From NCBI GenBank assembly GCA_900769465.1, contig CAAGGT010000268.1, positions 1 to 11,556 of the forward strand: a stretch of DNA of 11,556 nt, read 5' to 3'. Below the pieces are notes generated by a model that ran no database searches, had not been told where the DNA came from, and saw only the letters and a list, made by a program, of their open reading frames with translations. The stretch's first letter is position 1; each line of letters begins with the position of its first letter. The translations under genes were made by a program, and so were the position numbers. The stretch comes from Bacteroidaceae bacterium. GTDB lineage: Bacteria; Bacteroidota; Bacteroidia; Bacteroidales; Bacteroidaceae. Shown here in pieces: positions 1 to 6,978 of the stretch.

Positions 1-174
1 ATCTGTAGAATACCATAAAGGTATCAACTTGTCTAAAATTGTTTGTACTGGCCGGAATAAATATTTTCAAATTATTGACGGTTCGTTTTTCGTTCCTTAC
101 GCTTCCTGCTTCAAAAAAATATGAAACAGGGTTGTACTGCTTGTCTGTAATGGAATGTTGTCAAGGATCTATCG

Positions 175-216
175 CGCTTTGCGGCGGCAGCGTTACCGCG
201 TTGATTGCCGAAAGCG
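175..216 (-). other. 5'-end stem-loop of the leftward transcript
   Basis: On the plus strand CGCTTT (175-180) and CGGCA (185-189) pair with TGCCG (206-210) and AAAGCG (211-216), leaving a 4-nt bulge (181-184). The 11 paired bases sit right at the predicted 5' end of the leftward RNA started by the promoter at 221-251. It could protect the RNA 5' end or act as a regulatory leader. No known riboswitch or protein-leader motif is recognised, so the role is inference. Confidence 0.4.
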
Positions 217-220
217 AGTA

Positions 221-251
221 CAAAGGTAAGGCAAGTTTTTGAATTGGCAAA
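221..251 (-). promoter_or_regulatory. Leftward Bacteroidetes-type promoter
   Basis: On the minus strand TTTG (251-248) is followed by a 19-nt spacer and TACCTTTG (228-221). This matches the -33/-7 consensus known for the Bacteroidetes primary sigma factor (TTTG, N19-21, TAnnTTTG). Transcription should start near 214 and leave the window on the left. The gene it serves is not visible. Confidence 0.7.
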
Positions 252-469
252 CAATTTCAAGAGAAAAAATACACCCATTTTTAAACTTTTTTAAAACACT
301 CCTAATTTTCAAGCATTTACAAAAACAGAAAAAAGCAGAAAAATTTCCAAACAAAACTCCATAAAGATTTGTTGCAACATTTTCACGCCAAAAGTATGCA
401 TCGTACATCAAAAGTACAATAAATGTCCACTTTGCATTAAAACATCGCAATAAAAGGCTATCAATCGCA

Positions 470-487
470 TATTTTTGCGTACTTTTG
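470..487 (+). promoter_or_regulatory. Overlapping -7 boxes before the DUF5686 gene
   Basis: TATTTTTG (470-477) and TACTTTTG (480-487) both fit TAnnTTTG exactly. Neither has a good TTG-type -33 element 19-21 nt upstream, so which one is used is open. Starts near 484 or 494 would give a leader of about 45-60 nt before the ATG at 541. Confidence 0.45.
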
Positions 488-540
488 CAGTCGCATCAAA
501 GAAAATGCCGTCCGGCATCTGCCACAAACGACAAAGAATA

Positions 541-3129
541 ATGAAAAAAAGCCTTATATACCTATTATATATAATAACAGCGTTTCTCGCGCTCCCCACA
601 ACCTTGCCGGCTCAGGCGCCTGGGGAGAAGAGCAGGATATATGGCAAGATTGTTGATGCTTCTACAAAAAAGTCGATACCATACGTATCAGTCAGGATAA
701 AGAACAGTGCCAATGGAGGCAGCAGCGACAATAAAGGTTCTTTTTCATTCTACGCCCCAATAGGACAGGACACTTTGGTCGTTTCAAGTCTTGGATATGC
801 CGAGGAATACATCGCAATCAACGCCAAGACCTCAATGCCGTTGAAAATAAGCCTCAAGCCTGCCGACTATGATCTCCCCGAAGTTGTCATAAAGCCAAAA
901 CGTGAGCGCTACAAAAAGAAGGACAACCCTGCAGTGGAGCTGGTGCGGAAAATCATTGAGAGGCGCGACGAGAACTCCCCTTTGGAGAAGGATTTCTACA
1001 GTTGCGAAAGACACGAGAAACTGAACATTGCACTCAACGATTTCAACGCCGAAAAAGGCAACCCGTTCGGCAAGAAATTCAAATTCATAGAGGAGTACAT
1101 TGACACATCTGACATTTCAGGCAAACCCATACTGCATATTTCGGCACGCGAAGTGATAGCCACCGACTATCACCAGAAGAAGCCCAAGCGCACCCGACGC
1201 CACGTAAAGGCACGTCGCCGCAACGGAATAGACGATGTCCTGTCATCGGGAGAAACAGAAGCCCTGTTCGAGGAGGTGTTCAAGGATGTGGACATATTCC
1301 AGGACAATATATCACTCTTCAAATGCAAGTTTGTCAGCCCTTTGTCAAAGCTGGGCCCCACATTCTACCGATACTACATCATGGACACCGTGATAGTAGA
1401 TGGCGACATCTGTACAGACCTGGCGTTCACCCCCTCCAATGTGGAATCATTCGGTTTCACCGGCCACATATACGTGACAAACGACACTACTATGGCCATA
1501 AAGTCGGTCAACATGAACGTTCCCCACGAAATCAATATGAACTTTGTGGAAAACATGAACATTGCACAGGCTTTCCAATACACACCCGACGGTACACGAC
1601 TACTGACAAAGGAGAGACTGACTGCAGAATTCAAGATAATAAATGCCGTAACAGGCTTTTTCGTAAACCGCGAGGTCGTGTACAGGGAACACAATTTCCA
1701 GAGCAATGAGTTCGCAGAACGCATATTGAGCAACCCGGCACCGGTCATAGAGGATGACAATTCACTGAACAAGAGCGATGAATACTGGAGCCAGTACGGT
1801 TTCAACAAGGTAAGCAAGAAAGAGCGCTCCGTTGGCGAAATGATGAAAGCACTCCGCGCCAACCCACTCTATTATTGGACCGAGAAATGCGTTTCGTTCC
1901 TGTTCACCGGATGGGTGCCTATAAAAAAGGAGAACCCGCCACTTTTCTACGGCCCGGTAAACACAACCATAAGCCACAACGGCCTCGAAGGATGGCGTCT
2001 GCGCACAGGCGCCATGACATCGGCATACCTGAACCCGCATATTTTCGGCCGTTTCTACCTGGCATATGGTTTCAGGGACAAGAAGTTGAAATATATGGGC
2101 GAAGTGGAATACTCGTTCAAGAAGAAGAAGGAACATCCCAACGAATTCCCCATCCACTCATTGCGTCTGCACTACGAGAACGACATATACCAATATGGCC
2201 AGAACTACCTCTACACAAACAAGGACAACCTTTTCATAAGCCTCAAACGAAAAGGAGACAACAAGATTGGCTACGTACGCAAAGCCGAACTGACATACAC
2301 CAAAGAGTTCTACAACCACTTCTCTTTTGATGTCACTCTGCGTAACAGAGTGGACATCGCCAGTCATCTTGTACCATTTGAGCGTACAAAAACCGTCGAC
2401 GGCATCACCACAAGTACATTTGTCAACGACGTCACACGTTCCGAGATTGAAATAGGGCTACGCTATGCGCCCAAAGAAAAGTTCATACAACAGAAGTGGG
2501 ACCGCAAATCGGTAACGCCCGAACACCCTGTCTTTACCCTATCTCACAAAGTAGGCATCAAAGGCGTGCTTGGTAGCGAATTCAACTACCACCACACCGA
2601 GTTCGGATTCTACAAACGATTCTGGTTCTCGGCATTCGGTTACACCGACTGTATAATCAAGGCCGGAAAAGTATGGAACAAGGTACCGTTCCAAATGCTG
2701 ATAATCCCCAACGCCAACCTCTCCTATACCATCCAGCGCGAATCGTACGCCCTGATGAATGCAATGGAGTTCTTCAACGACCAATATGCATCGTGGGACT
2801 TGACATACAACATGAACGGCCTGATATTCAACCGCATACCATTGATACGCAAGCTCAACTGGCGCGAGGTGGTTTCATTCCGTGGAATGTTCGGGCACCT
2901 GAGTTCCAAGAACCGCCCCGACCCGCTGAACACCGGCGAACTGTTCAAATTCCCATACGAGAACGATGAATACCACTATCTTGGAACAATGCCATATATG
3001 GAGGTAGGCGTCGGAATAGAGAACATCTTCAAAGTGCTGCGCGTCGATTACATAAGGCGACTGACATACACAGACTTGCCCGGCGTGAAGAAATGGGGCA
3101 TACGAATACAATTCCACATCCAGTTCTAG
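541..3129 (+). CDS. DUF5686 / carboxypeptidase-regulatory-like outer-membrane protein
   Basis: The product has 862 residues from the ATG at 541. The open frame extends upstream only from a TTG at 475, which would place 22 polar residues before the signal peptide and overlap the -7 boxes, so 541 is preferred. Residues 1-26 form a signal peptide (MKKSLIYLLY..., ending LPAQA). Residues ~31-106 are a carboxypeptidase D regulatory-like beta-sandwich (GKIVDASTKKSIPYVSV). From ~128 (DNPAVELVRKIIERRDENSP) onward it matches the DUF5686 family. The C-terminal half is rich in alternating aromatic beta-strands and ends RIQFHIQF; a final Phe is usual for outer-membrane barrels. The family is widespread in Bacteroidetes and its biochemical role is unknown. 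The domain order suggests an outer-membrane barrel with a periplasmic N-terminal domain. It stands alone, converging on the protease gene only 4 bp downstream. Confidence 0.9.
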   Translation: MKKSLIYLLYIITAFLALPTTLPAQAPGEKSRIYGKIVDASTKKSIPYVSVRIKNSANGGSSDNKGSFSFYAPIGQDTLVVSSLGYAEEYIAINAKTSMPLKISLKPADYDLPEVVIKPKRERYKKKDNPAVELVRKIIERRDENSPLEKDFYSCERHEKLNIALNDFNAEKGNPFGKKFKFIEEYIDTSDISGKPILHISAREVIATDYHQKKPKRTRRHVKARRRNGIDDVLSSGETEALFEEVFKDVDIFQDNISLFKCKFVSPLSKLGPTFYRYYIMDTVIVDGDICTDLAFTPSNVESFGFTGHIYVTNDTTMAIKSVNMNVPHEINMNFVENMNIAQAFQYTPDGTRLLTKERLTAEFKIINAVTGFFVNREVVYREHNFQSNEFAERILSNPAPVIEDDNSLNKSDEYWSQYGFNKVSKKERSVGEMMKALRANPLYYWTEKCVSFLFTGWVPIKKENPPLFYGPVNTTISHNGLEGWRLRTGAMTSAYLNPHIFGRFYLAYGFRDKKLKYMGEVEYSFKKKKEHPNEFPIHSLRLHYENDIYQYGQNYLYTNKDNLFISLKRKGDNKIGYVRKAELTYTKEFYNHFSFDVTLRNRVDIASHLVPFERTKTVDGITTSTFVNDVTRSEIEIGLRYAPKEKFIQQKWDRKSVTPEHPVFTLSHKVGIKGVLGSEFNYHHTEFGFYKRFWFSAFGYTDCIIKAGKVWNKVPFQMLIIPNANLSYTIQRESYALMNAMEFFNDQYASWDLTYNMNGLIFNRIPLIRKLNWREVVSFRGMFGHLSSKNRPDPLNTGELFKFPYENDEYHYLGTMPYMEVGVGIENIFKVLRVDYIRRLTYTDLPGVKKWGIRIQFHIQF

Positions 3130-3133
3130 GATT

Positions 3134-4357
3134 TCACCACCCTGCAGCGCCCCACCCTGCAGCGCCATACCATTCAGTGGCAGAGAAAGCGACATTCAAA
3201 GAGCTGTATCGGCTTGTCGACTGCGGCATATATATTGAAATTCCGCTATACAGCTCAAGGTCAACAAATATACGATTTCTTGAATAGATAGAATACCAAC
3301 TGCCTGTTGTGACAGCATAAGGCACTGCAGCATCGAGCGCATCCTTCCATATCACATATTCCGCGTCGGAGAGATACCTCTTCATCACAGCGTTGGCATC
3401 ATAGTAGCATGGCATAGCACCGCCGGTGCCCTGTGCCCCACCGGGCAGATAAGCAAAAACATTCAGATAGTCCCGTTTCCTGTCAGAATTGAAATAGGTA
3501 CATATATTTGAATAAGTTTCATCTGCAAGCCGTTGCATTGCAGGCATATAAGCGGCAGAAAGCACAACACCCATATAGCCGTCCTCATAAGCAGCCTTAT
3601 AGTTCTCCAATATCTGTTCCACCCCATCCGTATCAAAAAAGGCTCTGACAATGGAATCATAAGGTGCTCCGTCACCCGGTATCTCGGCAGGTGACGCAAT
3701 CACCCACTGCACCGCATCGCGCAATGCATATGCCACCTCAACACCCTGCATAAAACAGGCATCAAAGAGGAGCCTGTCGACTTTTACGGGCAAACGCTCA
3801 AGCAAAGCAGCCAGTTCGGCAATCTCAATGGCTCTTGTAGTCAAATTGCTATTGGTATTCCTGCCATTGTCAATACCTATAGTACGGCAGGGAGCACTGT
3901 TGCGGGCATAATCGGGCAGCCAGCCATCACCATGCGACCAAAGAACCATATCAAGTTCACCAGTCGGATAACCATCCAGAATACAGTCAAGGACCACGCC
4001 AAGAGCAGCCGTATCACTGGAACACACATCTTTGGTAAAGACATCGACATCAACACTCCCAACCTCGCCGTCCGTCATACGGTAATAATGTGTAAGTTTG
4101 GGAGCGTCGCTATCATCTACGTATACAAAAATGCGGCAATCGGAAGGTATCTGGGGCACAGCTCTCCTTATCTCGGAAATATCGGACGACGTATAACCAT
4201 TCAGGCTATTCTCGGCCATCATATACACAAGCAAGGTCCTGCGTGCCGTATCACCCTTTTCAATGACATCGGGTTTTACCGGTGACGGCATCGGAGTCCT
4301 GTCACACGACACAAGCATCACAAGCAAGAGGAATATCACCCCCACTCGCCTAACCAT
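3134..4357 (-). CDS. Clostripain-family (C11) cysteine protease lipoprotein
   Basis: The product has 407 residues from the ATG at 4357. The frame stays open to a TTG at 4402, but starting at 4357 puts a lipoprotein signal at the N-terminus: MVRRVGVIFLLLVMLVSC, with lipobox LVSC and Cys18 as the lipidated residue. Family motifs are TLLVYMMAENSLN (41-53), LWSHGDGW with the probable catalytic His142, LLFDACFM with the probable catalytic Cys201, and a late GISIYMP (372-378). These fit peptidase family C11 (clostripain), whose members cut after basic residues and often self-process. An envelope protease is likely; its substrate is unknown. Asp follows the lipidated Cys, but a classical Bacteroidetes surface-export motif is not clear. 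The C-terminus carries GAAGW twice, from a 15-bp tandem duplication. It lies 41 bp downstream of the small secreted protein gene and is probably co-transcribed with it. Confidence 0.88.
   Translation of the reverse strand: MVRRVGVIFLLLVMLVSCDRTPMPSPVKPDVIEKGDTARRTLLVYMMAENSLNGYTSSDISEIRRAVPQIPSDCRIFVYVDDSDAPKLTHYYRMTDGEVGSVDVDVFTKDVCSSDTAALGVVLDCILDGYPTGELDMVLWSHGDGWLPDYARNSAPCRTIGIDNGRNTNSNLTTRAIEIAELAALLERLPVKVDRLLFDACFMQGVEVAYALRDAVQWVIASPAEIPGDGAPYDSIVRAFFDTDGVEQILENYKAAYEDGYMGVVLSAAYMPAMQRLADETYSNICTYFNSDRKRDYLNVFAYLPGGAQGTGGAMPCYYDANAVMKRYLSDAEYVIWKDALDAAVPYAVTTGSWYSIYSRNRIFVDLELYSGISIYMPQSTSRYSSLNVAFSATEWYGAAGWGAAGW
3137..3166. repeat. 15-bp perfect tandem duplication
   Basis: CCACCCTGCAGCGCC occurs twice head to tail (3137-3151, 3152-3166). 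It lies immediately before the stop codon of the C11 protease gene on the minus strand and encodes GAAGW-GAAGW as the last ten residues. The length is a multiple of three, so copy-number change would keep the frame. Confidence 0.9.
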
Positions 4358-4398
4358 TATATCACAAATCCGTCTCACCCCTACGGGAATGTTTAAAA

Positions 4399-4809
4399 TC
4401 AATGTTTGGTAAACTTGAATTTGTCGCCAAGATAGCGCACAGTCTTGCCCTCACGCTCAACAAGCCTTTTCTTCACTTTCAATTCCTTCTTTTCAAGTTT
4501 TGAACGTTTGCTGGAGAAAAAGATGAACGACGTGCGGCCCGGCATATTCTCCTGAAAGCTCATATAATCCTTCAGTTCATACGCGTACAGATGACGGTTA
4601 GGCAACAATTTATTCTCAATTATTGCACCGTCAACGTGCTGCACTTCGGTAAAATAAACCGTTGAATCAGAGAATGCGAGTGAAACACCCCATACATACA
4701 CCTCGGTCTCAATTTTATTTTTACTCTCCTTTTTCTTGCCATTTTTAGCAAGGGCAACACCGGGCAACACCAGGCACAAGATAAAAAATATCGAAAAAAA
4801 TCTTTTCAT
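4399..4809 (-). CDS. Small secreted protein, unknown function
   Basis: The product has 136 residues from the ATG at 4809. An in-frame ATG at 4857 exists, but starting at 4809 places a standard signal peptide first (MKRFFSIFFILCLVLPGVALA, cut after residue ~21). A short Lys-rich stretch follows (KNGKKKESKNK). The body has VYVWGVSLAFSDSTVYFTEV (38-57), then LYAYELKDYMSFQENMPGRTS (74-94) and FIFFSSKRSKLEKKELK (95-111), ending VRYLGDKFKFTKH. From memory this resembles a conserved Bacteroidales hypothetical family of about this size; no function is known to me. It precedes the C11 protease lipoprotein gene by 41 bp in the same direction. The pair is probably an operon driven from the promoter near 4972. 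Periplasmic location is likely; a partnership with the protease is only suggested by adjacency. Confidence 0.75.
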   Translation of the reverse strand: MKRFFSIFFILCLVLPGVALAKNGKKKESKNKIETEVYVWGVSLAFSDSTVYFTEVQHVDGAIIENKLLPNRHLYAYELKDYMSFQENMPGRTSFIFFSSKRSKLEKKELKVKKRLVEREGKTVRYLGDKFKFTKH

Positions 4810-4861
4810 ATAACTCAAAATTGTATATGTCGACAACACGGAAAGAAGATTCAGCATAACC

Positions 4862-4881
4862 TGTCAAGCAGTGTCAAGCAG
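4862..4881. repeat. 10-bp tandem repeat in a leader region
   Basis: TGTCAAGCAG occurs twice without a gap (4862-4871, 4872-4881), about 55 bp upstream of the small secreted protein gene. On the minus strand each copy contains TTGACA, but no matching promoter -7 box follows at the right distance. It may be a chance slippage duplication. Confidence 0.7.
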
Positions 4882-4971
4882 TCTAGCCCACAACAAAAGA
4901 GCGATAACCCGACACGCGACACAGGCAACCATCACCCACCTTCAATGCCATACATAGCAACACTTAATGTG

Positions 4972-5003
4972 CAAAGATACAAAAATATTAATACCCTTAA
5001 AAT
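4972..5003 (-). promoter_or_regulatory. Leftward promoter for the 4809/4357 gene pair
   Basis: TATCTTTG (4979-4972, minus) is an exact TAnnTTTG -7 box. At the right distance upstream is only ATTT (5003-5000), a weak -33 element. It lies past the rpoD terminator and in the right direction for the small secreted protein and protease genes. Start of transcription is expected near 4965. Confidence 0.55.
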
Positions 5004-5086
5004 CTTATCGTAATTTTTAACAAGGAAAGAGAGAAGCACAAACGAAGATATGCAGCAATGCAACGCAGACAACAGGAACCATCTGC

Positions 5087-5124
5087 AAAAAAATATTGGA
5101 ACCGGACATATGCCCGGTTCCAAT
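5087..5124 (-). terminator. Rho-independent terminator of rpoD
   Basis: On the plus strand ATTGGAACCGG (5095-5105) and CCGGTTCCAAT (5114-5124) form a perfect 11-bp stem with an 8-nt loop. Read leftward the stem is followed by AT and a run of seven T (5093-5087). It begins 3 bp beyond the rpoD stop codon, so it ends that transcript. Confidence 0.9.
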
Positions 5125-5127
5125 GTC

Positions 5128-5991
5128 TTATCCAAGATATGACTTAAGCAATTTGCTGCGTGGTGTCTGTTTCAAACGGCGTATAGCCTTTTCCTTGATT
5201 TGGCGCACGCGCTCGCGTGTAAGTCCAAAGCGGTCACCAATCTCCTCGAGAGTCATCTCCTGCATACCAATACCGAAGAACATCTGTATAATCTCCTTCT
5301 CGCGTTCAGTGAGCAAGGTTGTGAGCGCGCGGTCAATCTCACGCGACAGCGACTCATTGACCAACTGATTGTCGGCCATTGGAGAATCATCATTCACCAA
5401 CACATCGAGCAAGCTATTGTCCTCGCCATCCACAAAAGGTGCATCAACAGAAATGTGTCTACCAGACACCTTCAACGAATCCACCACCTTGTCCACCGGC
5501 AAGTCGAGCTGGTCGGCAAGTTCCTCGGCCGACGGACGACGCTCATTCTCCTGCTCAAATTTAGAGAAAGCCTTTGTTATCTTGTTCAATGAGCCCACCT
5601 GATTCAACGGCAGACGCACAATACGTGCCTGCTCGGCAAGAGCCTGCAGAATAGACTGTCTGATCCACCAAACGGCATAACTGATGAACTTGAATCCGCG
5701 GGTCTCGTCAAATTTCTCGGCAGCCTTTATCAGTCCAAGATTTCCCTCGTTGATAAGGTCAGGAAGGCTAAGTCCCTGATTCTGGTACTGCTTTGCAACA
5801 GAAACCACAAAACGCAAATTCGCACGCGTCAACTTTTCCAAAGCGCGGCGGTCGCCCTTTCTGATCCGTTGTGCCAACTCCACCTCTTCTTCCACGGTGA
5901 TAAGTTCCTCGCGACCAATTTCCTGCAAATACTTGTCAAGTGATGCGCTTTCGCGGTTTGTGATACTTTTGGTAATTTTTAATTGCCTCAT
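5128..5991 (-). CDS. rpoD: Primary sigma factor of RNA polymerase, short Bacteroidetes type
   Basis: The product is 287 residues, far shorter than E. coli RpoD (613) because region 1.1 and the non-conserved insert are missing. This is the usual size for the Bacteroidetes primary sigma factor (sigma-ABfr of Bacteroides fragilis). Region 1.2 begins at SLDKYLQEIGRE (17-28). Region 2 covers ANLRFVVSVAKQYQNQGLSL (57-76), DLINEGNLGLIKAAEKFD (78-95) and FKFISYAVWWIRQSILQALA (100-119). Region 3 follows to ~180. Region 4.2 is the helix-turn-helix MTLEEIGDRFGLTRERVRQI (246-265). The ATG at 5991 lies in A-rich context (GGAACAAAATG) with no clear Shine-Dalgarno sequence. The gene is monocistronic, between its own promoter (6017-6048) and terminator, and divergent from rnpB. 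It directs general transcription, recognising the TTTG/TAnnTTTG promoters seen across this window. Confidence 0.97.
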   Translation of the reverse strand: MRQLKITKSITNRESASLDKYLQEIGREELITVEEEVELAQRIRKGDRRALEKLTRANLRFVVSVAKQYQNQGLSLPDLINEGNLGLIKAAEKFDETRGFKFISYAVWWIRQSILQALAEQARIVRLPLNQVGSLNKITKAFSKFEQENERRPSAEELADQLDLPVDKVVDSLKVSGRHISVDAPFVDGEDNSLLDVLVNDDSPMADNQLVNESLSREIDRALTTLLTEREKEIIQMFFGIGMQEMTLEEIGDRFGLTRERVRQIKEKAIRRLKQTPRSKLLKSYLG

Positions 5992-6016
5992 TTTGTTCCG
6001 ATACGATTTTAATGCG

Positions 6017-6048
6017 CGAAAATATAAATACTTTACGTCAAATACAAA
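6017..6048 (-). promoter_or_regulatory. rpoD promoter
   Basis: On the minus strand TTTG (6048-6045), a 20-nt spacer and TATTTTCG (6024-6017) match the Bacteroidetes -33/-7 consensus except one base in the -7 box. The start point would be near 6010, giving a leader of only about 20 nt before the ATG at 5991. Confidence 0.6.
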
Positions 6049-6407
6049 TTTCGCGCGTTAAAGGTTACAAAAATAATTCAAAAAACCGGCTTTCACACTT
6101 AAATTTGATAATGGGCAACGCCAACCAATGTCATATCAAAAAAATCACCACCGTGATATATAAAACAGGTGAAAGTAGAAAGCACCTGCCCAGACTTGAT
6201 ATCACCGACACAGCAGACAGACAACGGTTAAAGCAGAAAAACATTATCGCCTGCCGGCCAACGCCCCACTCAAGTAAAAATGCAAAAGCCGGTTATTTAT
6301 TGACTTTACACTGCAATAGAGAGCCACAACACCAAAATATCACAGACCATTAATGTTAATTTATGTTAAAACAATTTTACACCACAAAACAAGCTAAGGA
6401 ATAGGCA
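6049..6407. other. Intergenic region between rpoD and rnpB promoters
   Basis: No convincing gene. The 113-codon plus-strand frame from 6012 starts inside the rpoD promoter, is rich in Asn, Lys, His and Gln, and fits no family I know. The one structure that stands out is a nested inverted repeat at 6153-6205. The rest looks like A-rich spacer. Confidence 0.55.
6153..6205. repeat. Nested inverted repeat in the rpoD-rnpB spacer
   Basis: GTGATAT (6153-6159) pairs with ATATCAC (6199-6205), and inside it CAGGTG (6166-6171) pairs with CACCTG (6183-6188). If transcribed it would fold into a two-part hairpin. No T-run follows on either side, so it is not a typical terminator. Its role is unknown, and chance is possible in A/T-rich DNA. 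Confidence 0.35.
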
Positions 6408-6439
6408 TTTGCATATTACACAGCTTTGCATTACCTTTG
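6408..6439 (+). promoter_or_regulatory. rnpB promoter
   Basis: TTTG (6408-6411), a 20-nt spacer and TACCTTTG (6432-6439) give a perfect match to the Bacteroidetes -33/-7 consensus. The predicted start near 6446 lies about 80 nt upstream of the RNase P RNA core, implying a precursor with a long 5' leader. Confidence 0.75.
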
Positions 6440-6527
6440 CCATAGACAAACGAAAGCCCAGGCACACCCGGCGTGTGATGCAAAGCAAAACAGCCCGGCC
6501 AAACCGCTTTCGTAACACGCACAAAAG

Positions 6528-6870
6528 ACAGTCGGACGGTCTGTCGCCGTTGCCGCAAGGCAAAGGAGGAAAGTCCGGGCAGCACAGAGCATTCCACTTC
6601 CTAACAGAAAGCCATCTGCGAAGGTGGAGTAACGCAGAAGAAAATAACCGCCCGCAAGGGTAAGGGTGAGAAGGTGGGGTAAGAGCCCACCGGCCGTGCA
6701 GTGATGTACGGGCCGTGCGTCTTGGAGGCTGCAAGTTCATGTAAACCGGCGTTTGAGGGTTGCTCGCCCAAGCCGGAGGGTAGAACGCTTTAGCAATGTG
6801 GTGACACCTTGCATAGATGAATGACAGACACCCCGTCAGGGGTACAGAACCCGGCTTACAGGCCGACTGC
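6528..6870 (+). ncRNA. rnpB: RNase P RNA (bacterial class A)
   Basis: This is the catalytic RNA of RNase P, which removes the 5' leader of pre-tRNAs with the protein RnpA. The conserved 5' core GAGGAAAGTCCGGGC (6566-6580) and 3' core ACAGAACCCGGCTTAC (6844-6859) are both present and supply the two strands of P4. Between them are GAAAATAACCGCCC (near 6640-6653) and GGTAAGAGCCCACCGG (near 6678-6693), both standard class A elements. P1 is closed by CAGTCGG (6529-6535) pairing with CCGACTG (6863-6869), which sets the ends. The core is about 343 nt, a normal length. The promoter lies upstream at 6408-6439 and a hairpin follows at 6877. Confidence 0.95.
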
Positions 6871-6876
6871 CGCACA

Positions 6877-6910
6877 ATGGGGCTGCCTCTGTATAAAGAG
6901 GCAGCCCCAT
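6877..6910 (+). terminator. Hairpin terminator after rnpB
   Basis: ATGGGGCTGCCTCT (6877-6890) and AGAGGCAGCCCCAT (6897-6910) form a perfect 14-bp stem with a 6-nt loop, starting 7 nt past P1 of rnpB. The following bases (CTGTCTTCCG) are only moderately T-rich, so it may end transcription or mark and protect the 3' end before trimming. Confidence 0.7.
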
Positions 6911-6978
6911 CTGTCTTCCGCAATACCCGGGAGTGCCGCCAAAGCAGGCCCTCAAGCCACAAAGCAAGCAACATTTAC

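Larger units (their letters stand above)
1..540. other. Mostly non-coding left flank
   Basis: No convincing gene lies here. Short open frames on both strands have no recognisable family and odd composition. The stretch from about 240 to 470 is very A/T-rich and looks like ordinary intergenic DNA. It carries a strong leftward promoter (221-251), a stem-loop at the 5' end of the predicted leftward RNA (175-216) and rightward -7-like boxes (470-487) for the gene at 541. On the minus strand one frame is open without a stop from 160 to the left edge. Its first ATG is at 16-14, so a leftward coding region may begin there with a leader of roughly 200 nt. Too little is visible to name it. Confidence 0.6.
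4810..5127. other. Intergenic region, sigma gene to secreted-protein operon
   Basis: This holds the rpoD terminator (5087-5124), a leftward promoter (-7 at 4979-4972) and a 10-bp tandem repeat (4862-4881). The leader of the leftward transcript would be about 155 nt. It contains a 7-codon frame (ATG at 4955) whose stop overlaps the start of a 22-codon frame (4932-4864). Neither can be shown to be real. Confidence 0.5.

Noticed and set aside
39..242. 67-codon plus-strand open frame
   Set aside because: It overlaps the leftward promoter and stem-loop, and the peptide resembles no family.
475..540. Upstream TTG start for the DUF5686 gene
   Set aside because: It would put 22 polar residues before a clean signal peptide and overlap the -7 boxes at 470-487.
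1374..1862. 162-codon minus-strand open frame
   Set aside because: Antisense within the DUF5686 gene, whose plus-strand protein has clear domains; treated as a shadow frame.
4358..4402. TTG start at 4402 for the C11 protease
   Set aside because: The ATG at 4357 gives a complete lipoprotein signal with LVSC; the longer form would bury it.
6086..6295. Inverted pair CCGGCTTT / AAAGCCGG about 200 bp apart
   Set aside because: Only 8 bp, far apart, with no target duplication or transposase between; no basis to call a mobile element.
6012..6353. 113-codon plus-strand open frame between rpoD and rnpB
   Set aside because: It starts within the rpoD promoter, has an Asn/Lys/His/Gln-rich composition and no signal or recognisable domain; likely chance in A-rich DNA.
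6366..6974. 202-codon minus-strand open frame
   Set aside because: It lies antisense across the whole rnpB gene; the sequence is explained by conserved RNase P RNA elements.
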